Below, one piece after another: positions 1 to 5,522 of a stretch of 7,414 nt of DNA. The stretch spans positions 1-7,414 of the forward strand of contig SSTA01000114.1 in NCBI GenBank assembly GCA_009469685.1, given 5' to 3'. Made by a program: the position numbers and the translations under genes. The DNA is from Azonexaceae bacterium (lineage in GTDB: Bacteria > Pseudomonadota > Gammaproteobacteria > Burkholderiales > Rhodocyclaceae). Position 1 is the first letter of the stretch. The number at the start of each line of letters is the position of its first letter. Under the pieces are notes generated by a model. It was not told where the DNA came from. It searched no databases and saw only the letters and a list, made by a program, of their open reading frames with translations.

Positions 1-401
1 CCATCTGGGTCGCCCACGGCTACTCCAACGACATGTTCCGCGCCCGGGAGGACGCCAAGGCCGCCCGCCGGCCCTTCGCCATCGGCTTCGCCATCCCCAA
101 GGAGGGAGCCGTGCTGGCGGTGGACAATTTCGTCATCCACAAATCGTCGCGGCGGCCGGATCTGGCGCAGCGCTTCATCGATTTCATGCTCGACGGGGCC
201 AATGCGGCCGACGTCTCCAACCTGATCGGCGCCGGCAATCCCAATGCCGCCGCGGTGCCCCACATCCGGCCCGAAGTGGCCGGGGAGCGGGCGCTCTTTC
301 CGACCCGGGAAGACATCGCCCGGCTGGAAATGCTGCGGGATCTGGACCCGAAGGAACGGCGGCTGATGTCCCGCCTGTGGACCGAGATCAAGGTGAAATG
401 A
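1..401 (+). CDS. PotD-family polyamine ABC transporter substrate-binding protein, C-terminal part
   Basis: This is the last 132 codons of a periplasmic binding protein, entered in mid-gene (frame 3, stop TGA at 399-401). Such proteins capture spermidine, putrescine or a related solute in the periplasm and deliver it to an inner-membrane PotBC-type permease driven by PotA. The visible stretch contains the segments expected of the C-terminal lobe: HGYSNDMFRARED, then GFAIPKEGAVLAVDNFVI, which matches the PotD pattern of 'PKEG..... D....P', then a helix RPDLAQRFIDFML, and a GNPNAAA segment corresponding to the conserved 'PTPN..A' of PotD. The ligand cannot be read from this half alone. The signal peptide, start and partner genes lie outside the window to the left, and no transporter gene follows, so this looks like the last gene of its operon. 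The family call is firm; the substrate is inferred. Confidence 0.87.
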   Translation, partial: IWVAHGYSNDMFRAREDAKAARRPFAIGFAIPKEGAVLAVDNFVIHKSSRRPDLAQRFIDFMLDGANAADVSNLIGAGNPNAAAVPHIRPEVAGERALFPTREDIARLEMLRDLDPKERRLMSRLWTEIKVK

Positions 402-515
402 GGCGGCGCTACCAGGCGTAACCCAGGGTCAGTGCGCATTGCCGGCCAGGGCCGGACTGTCGAGGGCGCAGGGCAGGAAGGCTTTCGTGAAGATAGGCGC
501 GGCTAGGATAAGGGC

Positions 516-543
516 CGGGAGGGAAGCCTGGGCCTCCCTCCCG
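516..543. terminator. 9-bp inverted repeat between convergent genes, possible weak terminator
   Basis: A perfect 9-bp inverted repeat (CGGGAGGGA / TCCCTCCCG) with a 10-nt spacer lies 8 nt beyond the stop of the small exported protein gene and about 115 nt beyond the stop of the PotD-like gene. It sits between two converging genes, where a bidirectional terminator would be expected. Neither side has a real T-tract: the minus-strand side reads GCCCTTATCC and the plus-strand side TTGGGGG. Intrinsic termination would therefore be weak. The rest of 402-515 holds only a 5-bp hairpin (442-455) and no convincing gene. Confidence 0.35.
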
Positions 544-551
544 TTGGGGGA

Positions 552-815
552 TCAGGCTCCGCGGCCGCCGCGGCGCTGGCGGTCGCCGGGACGCTCGTGA
601 TCCCGGCCGCGGCCCCCTTCGGTGGCCTCGCGGGCGAGCTGCTGGTCGACTTCCAGCGCGCCCACCCGTTCGCGCTTCTGGGGTTTTTCCGGCTTTTCCG
701 GACGCTCGCCGCGGGCGATGGTGAGGTCGCCGCTCAGTGCGGACAGGGCCGATGCAGGCGTTGCAACGCTCAGGGCGAGGGCAAGGGCGGAAAGGGTCAA
801 CAGGGTCTTGGGCAT
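552..815 (-). CDS. small exported charged Arg/Gly-rich protein, 87 aa, function unknown
   Basis: I do not recognise this family. The chosen ATG (813-815) is preceded by a strong Shine-Dalgarno sequence, GAGGAG, with a 7-nt gap. A TTG further upstream (828-830) overlaps that site and is rejected. Residues 1-23 form a textbook Sec signal peptide: MPK, then the hydrophobic TLLTLSALALALSVA, then a cleavage motif ending A-S-A. The mature part is about 64 residues and lacks cysteines and membrane segments. It contains a RPEKPEKPQKRER segment with a tandem Pro-Glu-Lys motif, a short amphipathic stretch (VGALEVDQQLAREATE) and an Arg/Gly-rich tail (GGRGRDHERPGDRQRRGGRG). Acidic and basic residues nearly balance, with a slight basic excess. 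Codon use is strongly GC3-rich like the neighbouring genes, which supports real coding. A sigma-54 promoter lies about 75 nt upstream of the ATG, and the next gene on the same strand encodes a sigma-54 activator, so this is probably that regulator's target. A periplasmic stress or metal-related role is only an analogy with ZraP. Confidence 0.75.
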   Translation of the reverse strand: MPKTLLTLSALALALSVATPASALSALSGDLTIARGERPEKPEKPQKRERVGALEVDQQLAREATEGGRGRDHERPGDRQRRGGRGA

Positions 816-901
816 TTTGGATCTCCTCAAAGGGGTATCTCGGTTGAGCTAGGGGTGGTATGGGATCAAGGACGCAAATCCAATCTCCACAGGAGCACTA
901 G

Positions 902-917
902 AGCAGCGCCCGTGCCA
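902..917 (-). promoter_or_regulatory. sigma-54 (-24/-12) promoter of the small exported protein gene
   Basis: Read on the minus strand, 917 to 902 is TGGCACGGGCGCTGCT, preceded by C. Against the sigma-54 consensus YTGGCACG-N4-TTGCW it has the full -24 block, the correct GG-to-GC spacing, and only one mismatch (C for the first T of the -12 block). The predicted transcription start is near position 891, which gives a leader of about 75 nt before the ATG at 815. The orientation, the distance to the gene and the adjacent gene for a sigma-54 activator all agree. No competing sigma-70 promoter is evident between it and the gene. Confidence 0.78.
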
Positions 918-933
918 GCCTGAGCTATGGACA

Positions 934-946
934 CAACCGATTGATT
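934..946 (-). promoter_or_regulatory. IHF binding site, perfect consensus match
   Basis: On the minus strand, 946 to 934 reads AATCAATCGGTTG, which fits WATCAANNNNTTR at every position. An A/T-rich stretch lies on its upstream side (about 947-964, GAAAAATAATCACC on the minus strand), as is usual for strong IHF sites. Its centre is near -49 relative to the predicted sigma-54 start, between the promoter and the candidate enhancer sites. This is where IHF normally bends DNA to bring a sigma-54 activator to the polymerase. Confidence 0.62.
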
Positions 947-972
947 TATTGGTGATTATTTTTCACGACTGC

Positions 973-987
973 GGAACGACTCATTCC
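973..987. promoter_or_regulatory. imperfect palindrome, candidate proximal activator site (UAS)
   Basis: GGAACGACTCATTCC is a 15-bp interrupted palindrome with six of seven arm pairs matching around a central base at 980. It is centred near -89 relative to the predicted sigma-54 start, within the usual range for enhancer sites bound by Fis-type HTH domains such as the one at the end of the neighbouring regulator. It does not share an obvious sequence with the distal palindrome at 1013-1024, so the assignment is tentative. Confidence 0.32.
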
Positions 988-1012
988 CGCCGGGTCAATT
1001 GGCCTGACGACC

Positions 1013-1024
1013 GGGGCATGTCCC
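1013..1024. promoter_or_regulatory. imperfect palindrome, candidate distal activator site (UAS)
   Basis: GGGGCATGTCCC is a 12-bp palindrome with five of six pairs matching. It is centred near -127 relative to the predicted sigma-54 start, a typical enhancer distance. It overlaps the left end of the G-rich run described separately. A perfect CCAATTGG (1077-1084) and a CAATTG (996-1001) flank the area and are weaker alternatives. Confidence 0.33.
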
Positions 1025-1047
1025 CCACCCACCCCCAGGGCTCCCCC
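1022..1047 (-). other. four-tract G-quadruplex motif on the minus strand
   Basis: Reading the minus strand from 1047 to 1022 there are G5, a 6-nt loop (AGCCCT), G5, T, G3, T, G5. This satisfies the canonical G3+N1-7 pattern with very short second and third loops. It lies 45-70 nt beyond the response-regulator stop and upstream of the sigma-54 promoter. It could form in the 3' end of the regulator mRNA or in the enhancer DNA. Folding is a prediction only. Confidence 0.45.
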
Positions 1048-1091
1048 AAGACGACGGACAGCCTCGCGACCCCGTGCCAATTGGGCGGGCC

Positions 1092-2492
<1,401 letters not shown>

Positions 2493-2494
2493 GC

Positions 2495-2653
2495 CTAGCC
2501 GCCTTGAAACGAGTCCCGGGGCCGGGACGGCGCCTGGGGCAGCTTCCGCGCCCAAACTCCTGATTCGTTCACCATCCCCGCGGCGGGCCGGCCAGGCGAC
2601 CTCGACGGTGTCGCGAAAAGAGCCTCTGGGTACGGATCCGCAAGGCGAATCAT
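2495..2653 (-). CDS. possible 52-aa ORF coupled between kinase and regulator genes
   Basis: The ATG overlaps the kinase stop as TAATG, and the TAG ends 2 nt before the regulator ATG, so it fills the spacer exactly, as a translationally coupled gene would. The predicted product begins MIRLADPYPEALF and is rich in Pro, Arg, Ala and Ser, with no signal peptide, membrane segment or known motif. Against it: no clear Shine-Dalgarno sequence, many codons that the neighbours use little (CTT, AGG, TCA, GGA, CCA, ACA), and a strong hairpin inside the region. It may equally be an untranslated spacer. Listed because of its geometry only. Confidence 0.25.
   Translation of the reverse strand: MIRLADPYPEALFATPSRSPGRPAAGMVNESGVWARKLPQAPSRPRDSFQGG
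2513..2528. promoter_or_regulatory. 16-nt near-perfect palindrome / mRNA hairpin before the regulator start
   Basis: GTCCCGGGGCCGGGAC is a palindrome with seven of eight pairs matching, able to fold in mRNA as a 6-bp GC-rich stem with a 4-nt loop. It ends 20 nt upstream of the regulator ATG, just before its ribosome-binding region. It could act as an mRNA-processing or stability element that sets regulator and kinase levels separately, or as a DNA-binding site. The function is inferred. Confidence 0.35.
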
Positions 2654-4020
2654 TACGCCCATAGCCGCAGGCGAAGCCGGACCACCGTACCGCTGCCGGG
2701 TACGCTCTCCAATTCCACGGTGCCGCCGAAACGTTCGGCCAGACGCCGTACCAGCGGCAATCCCAATCCCAGCCCCTTGGGTTTCGTACTGAAGAAGGGT
2801 TTGAAGACGCGCCCCATGTCCCGCGGGGCGATTCCCGGGCCGTCGTCGCGCACCCCGACGACGATTTCTTCGCCTTCCCGGTTTGCGCTGAGAACGATGC
2901 TCCCGCGAGCAGTCATCGCTTCGCCCGCGTTGGCGATCAGATTTCCCAACATCTGGGTCAGCAGCGCCGCATCGCCGCGCACCGGCGGAAGATCCGGCGC
3001 TGCTTCCACGCTCAGTTTGATGCCGCGGCGCTCGAGGTCGCGGAAATAGGGCTCGCCCACCTGGGCCAGGACAGCGTTCAAATCCACCGGCTCCAGTGCG
3101 GCATGGGACGGTTTGGCGTAGGTGAGCAACTGGCGGACCCAAGCCTCAAGGCGATCGACCTGGGTGACGATGTCGTGGGCGCAATCGCGAGCCTCGTCGG
3201 GGAGAGGGCTCTCCAACGCCAGTTCCGCCGACGAGCGGATGGCCGCCAGGGGATTGCGCAGGCCATGGGCCACTGCCGAACCCATCTCGCCGACCACCGC
3301 CAGAGACTCCGACTCGATCAGGCGATCTCCCTGAACTTCGATGATGCGCTGGGCCCGCCAGACGATCCAGAACAGAGCGGCATAGAGAAAGGCGCCAGCG
3401 ACCGCTGCGGCGAGCCAGATCATTCGCGTTCCGGCGGCGATGGTTTCAAAAAGGTCGGTGGGCACCTTGTACAGTTCGACGACCCCGACGACCTTTCGGC
3501 CATGGATGTCGAAAATCGGCACGTAACTTTCGACAAATCGCTGGTTGCCCTGGGCAAGATGCTGATGTTCAGGCTTGACCAGATGCTTGGGATCGACCAC
3601 CCCGCTATGAACGACGAGGTCGGCCCGCAGGGCTTCCTCGAGTTCCTCATTGTCTTCCAGGCGCTGCCCGATGAGGGTTTCGTCCGAAGACCACACCATG
3701 CGCCGGTCGACGGAGTAAACATTGACCCGGAGGACTCCGGGAATACGGTTCATGTGTCCGAGAAAACCCTGCAATTGCTGGGCGTTCGATCCCGTGCTGC
3801 CGGAAAAGTAGTCGTAGGCATTTTCGGTAGCGACGATACTGCGCACGAAACTTGCCGTCGCCTCGGCATCGTGCCGAATCATGTGTTCGGTAAGGAATCC
3901 GGTGAGCGCCCATGCCGACACCGCGCTGACCAGGACGACCGAAATCAGGTTGGTCGCGGCGAACCAGCGCAATACGTTGAAAGCTTGAAACGGCGCGAGG
4001 GCCTTGAGTTTCATCAGCAT
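2653..4020 (-). CDS. membrane sensor histidine kinase (HydH/ZraS-like)
   Basis: A 455-residue inner-membrane kinase, presumed to phosphorylate the regulator encoded next on the same strand. Order of parts: a membrane segment (about 22-43); a periplasmic sensor region of about 155 residues (44-199) ending in PIFDIHGRKVVGVVELYKV, which resembles a single-Cache/PDC fold; a second membrane segment (about 200-221); a HisKA helix pair with H-box VAHGLRNPLAAI (His252); and a HATPase_c domain with N-box GNLIANAGEAM (Asn364), G1 box DDGPGI (392-397) and G2 box KGLGLGL. No HAMP or PAS domain is apparent. The ATG at 4020 is preferred because it lies directly before the first membrane segment. An ATG two codons later is equally possible, and the open frame continues upstream to 4215 with residues that look non-coding. 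The ligand is unknown; a Cache-like region suggests a small periplasmic molecule or ion. The UAA overlaps the start of a possible small ORF. Confidence 0.94.
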   Translation of the reverse strand: MLMKLKALAPFQAFNVLRWFAATNLISVVLVSAVSAWALTGFLTEHMIRHDAEATASFVRSIVATENAYDYFSGSTGSNAQQLQGFLGHMNRIPGVLRVNVYSVDRRMVWSSDETLIGQRLEDNEELEEALRADLVVHSGVVDPKHLVKPEHQHLAQGNQRFVESYVPIFDIHGRKVVGVVELYKVPTDLFETIAAGTRMIWLAAAVAGAFLYAALFWIVWRAQRIIEVQGDRLIESESLAVVGEMGSAVAHGLRNPLAAIRSSAELALESPLPDEARDCAHDIVTQVDRLEAWVRQLLTYAKPSHAALEPVDLNAVLAQVGEPYFRDLERRGIKLSVEAAPDLPPVRGDAALLTQMLGNLIANAGEAMTARGSIVLSANREGEEIVVGVRDDGPGIAPRDMGRVFKPFFSTKPKGLGLGLPLVRRLAERFGGTVELESVPGSGTVVRLRLRLWA

Positions 4021-4124
4021 CTTGTTTGGATCGGTGAATCGACATCCCGATGGCCAGCGGGCTAACATTGTCGCAAAACCGCTGACGAGCTGCGAACGTT
4101 CCTCAAGGGGCAAACAGCAATTCA

Positions 4125-4349
4125 ATGAAGAATATTCCGGGTAATACACATTTTTCAACCTCGATCGCCCTGTTTGGCCTCGCGTTTTCGTCATCCGCGA
4201 CTCCGGCAGGGGCACTTGGCGATCTTGCCTACGGTCGAGACGGCGAAGCCGACCCTCGAAGACCCCGGAGGCCCTCCCCGGTTTTCAAGCAACCGGAGGG
4301 ATTCTTCGGGAGCAAGCTGCGTGAGCGTACGCTCTTAGGCCGACGATGA
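4125..4349 (+). CDS. doubtful 74-aa ORF with signal-like N-terminus, overlapping vanZ-like start
   Basis: The ORF begins MKNIPGNTHFSTS, continues with a mildly hydrophobic stretch (IALFGLAFSSSATPAGA) that resembles a signal peptide with an A-G-A end, and finishes in an Arg/Pro-rich segment. Its TGA overlaps the ATG of the VanZ-like gene as ATGA, a common coupled arrangement. Against it: AAGGGG is 14 nt upstream and so poorly placed, codon use lacks the GC3 bias of neighbours, a hairpin lies inside it, and its start codon lies next to the -10 of a promoter predicted on the other strand. It could be a real small exported protein, a decayed gene or chance. No family recognised. Confidence 0.25.
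   Translation: MKNIPGNTHFSTSIALFGLAFSSSATPAGALGDLAYGRDGEADPRRPRRPSPVFKQPEGFFGSKLRERTLLGRR
4129..4158 (-). promoter_or_regulatory. sigma-70-like promoter candidate for the kinase-regulator operon
   Basis: On the minus strand, TTGAAA (4158-4153, five of six to the -35 consensus) is followed after 18 nt by TATTCT (4134-4129, four of six to the -10 consensus). This is the only A/T-rich patch upstream of the kinase. The predicted start is near 4122, giving a leader of about 100 nt before the ATG at 4020. A GAATATTC palindrome (4130-4137) overlaps the -10, and GAACGTTC (4094-4101) lies in the leader; either could be an operator. No -24/-12 sigma-54 element was found here. Confidence 0.45.
4272..4300. 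repeat. hairpin-forming inverted repeat in the kinase/vanZ intergenic region
   Basis: CCGGTT (4278-4283) pairs with AACCGG (4291-4296) across a 7-nt loop, and CCCT/AGGG extends the stem by 4 bp beyond a 2-nt bulge. The plus side continues ATTCTTCGGG, so it is not a convincing terminator. It lies between the two divergent genes, about 45 nt before the VanZ-like start, and may be a leader structure or a remnant. Confidence 0.28.
4323..4334. promoter_or_regulatory. perfect 12-bp palindrome just before the vanZ-like start
   Basis: GAGCGTACGCTC is a perfect palindrome ending 11 nt before the ATG at 4346, next to its weak ribosome-binding sequence (TTAGG). It could be an operator for a dimeric regulator or a small mRNA hairpin controlling initiation. 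No second copy was noticed in the window. Confidence 0.32.
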
Positions 4350-5395
4350 ACCCAGGGCCCGATCGCCTGGCGCGCTACCTCGCCCTGGCGTGGTGCGGGC
4401 TCATCGTCTATGCCAGCCTGCACCCCTTCTCCGGCTGGCGCGACACCGGCGCCTCGCCGCTGGCCTTTCTCGACGCGGGCTGGCCCCGGTACTGGACGGT
4501 CTTCGATCTAAGCGTCAACGTGGCGGTCTATCTGCCCCTGGGATTCCTGATCACCCTCGGGCTCTCCCGCCTGCCCGGCCGCTACACCGGCGCCGTCCTG
4601 GCCACCCTCTTCGCCGCCGCCCTCAGCTTTACCCTGGAATCGATCCAGACCTGGCTTCCTTCCCGGGTTCCTTCCAATCTCGACCTGGCCTGCAACGCCG
4701 TCGGGGGCCTGCTGGGCACCCTATTCGGCCTGTGGTCCGGGCCGCGCTTCTTCGCCCGGGTGGGACGCTGGCAGCAGGGTGTTCTGGCACCGCGGCCGCA
4801 CGCGGAACAGGGGCTCACCCTGCTCGGCCTCTGGCTCATGATCCCCTTGTCGCCGGAGATTCTCCTCTTCGGCGCTGGCGACCTGCGCCAATTCCTGGGG
4901 CTTCCCGGAGCAGTCCCTTTTGCCGCCCCCAGCTTCATCCTGATCGAGGCGGCGGTGACCGCCTGCAATCTGGTTGCCGTCGGCTTGCTCGCCGCCTTGT
5001 TGGCGGCCCGGACGAGCCGCGCCTTCGGCTTCGCGGCCGCCGTCCTGGCGCTGGGGTTGGTGGTGCGCACCCTCGCTGCGGCCATCCTCGTCGGCCCCGG
5101 CGAAGCCTTGGCCTGGGCTACCCCGGGCGCGCAACTCGGGCTCCTCGCCGGCATCCTGATCCTCGCCGGGACGCTTCCGCTGCCCACCCTGGGCCGCCAG
5201 ATGGTCGCCGCCATGGCCCTGATGGCCGCCACCGTACTGGTGAATCTCGCCCCACCCAATCCTTACTCGGCAGCCGCCCTGGCCACCTGGCAGCAGGGTC
5301 ACTTCCTCAATTTCAATGGCCTCACCCGGCTGGTCTCCACCCTGTGGCCCTTCCTGACCCTGCCCTTCCTCTTGGTCGCCGGAAGGCGTTCCTGA
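4346..5395 (+). CDS. VanZ-family integral membrane protein, 349 aa, with extended C-terminal membrane region
   Basis: The N-terminal 140 residues carry the VanZ signature: YASLHPF near residue 22, the pattern D54-x3-N58-x3-Y62-x-P64-LGFL, then LESIQTWLPSRVPSNLDLACNAVGG (98-121) with E98, Q101, R107, S110, D113 and N117. VanZ-like proteins are small polytopic membrane proteins; VanZ itself gives low-level teicoplanin resistance, and most relatives have no known reaction. Here the domain is followed by about 200 residues with several further hydrophobic segments (for example around 160-180, 200-225, 230-255, 265-280, 290-305 and 325-345), so the protein is about twice the length of a bare VanZ domain. 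The ATG overlaps the stop of a doubtful upstream ORF; its ribosome-binding sequence (TTAGG) is weak. The P-type ATPase gene follows after 127 nt on the same strand and may be co-transcribed. Resistance should not be inferred. Confidence 0.85.
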   Translation: MNPGPDRLARYLALAWCGLIVYASLHPFSGWRDTGASPLAFLDAGWPRYWTVFDLSVNVAVYLPLGFLITLGLSRLPGRYTGAVLATLFAAALSFTLESIQTWLPSRVPSNLDLACNAVGGLLGTLFGLWSGPRFFARVGRWQQGVLAPRPHAEQGLTLLGLWLMIPLSPEILLFGAGDLRQFLGLPGAVPFAAPSFILIEAAVTACNLVAVGLLAALLAARTSRAFGFAAAVLALGLVVRTLAAAILVGPGEALAWATPGAQLGLLAGILILAGTLPLPTLGRQMVAAMALMAATVLVNLAPPNPYSAAALATWQQGHFLNFNGLTRLVSTLWPFLTLPFLLVAGRRS

Positions 5396-5502
5396 CCCGA
5401 CGGGACGCGCCCTCCATGAGATCAGCCCGGATGTCCGGCCGCAGTCCAAGCTTCAATCCGCCGGGACAAATCAGGGAAGGCAGCTCTCGACCTGGGCGTC
5501 TC

Positions 5503-5517
5503 CTCGGGCGGCCCGAG
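5503..5517 (+). promoter_or_regulatory. 6-bp hairpin directly before the ATPase start codon
   Basis: CTCGGG and CCCGAG flank a 3-nt loop and end 5 nt before the ATG at 5523, in the place where a Shine-Dalgarno sequence should be. No purine-rich ribosome site is visible there. The structure could restrain translation of the ATPase. The remainder of the 127-nt gap after the VanZ-like gene holds one more small palindrome (CCGGATGTCCGG, 5427-5438) and no clear promoter or terminator. Confidence 0.3.
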
Positions 5518-5522
5518 TCTCC

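Noticed and set aside
409..435. Minus-strand reading ...ALTLGYAW-stop, resembling the last residues of an outer-membrane beta-barrel
   Set aside because: Only about eight residues fit; upstream in this frame there is no barrel-like sequence and no start, so a gene remnant cannot be supported.
1064..1080. Second -24-like element TTGGCACG on the minus strand
   Set aside because: The expected -12 block reads CGCGA with the GC shifted by one base, so it does not match sigma-54 spacing.
2493..2555. Upstream TTG start adding 21 residues to the response regulator
   Set aside because: The added residues are Ala/Pro/Gly-rich and unlike any receiver N-terminus; the ATG at 2492 starts right before the first receiver strand.
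3103..4065. Open frame of 320 codons on the + strand
   Set aside because: Antisense to the histidine kinase; no family features and no ribosome site.
4021..4215. Upstream extension of the histidine kinase by 65 codons
   Set aside because: The added stretch has no domain features, and the predicted promoter and A/T-rich region lie inside it; the ATG at 4020 directly precedes the first membrane segment.
4785..4800. TGGCACC-N4-CCGCA on the + strand, a sigma-54-like match with correct GG/GC spacing
   Set aside because: Three mismatches, inside the VanZ-like coding region with no gene start suitably downstream; probably chance in GC-rich DNA.
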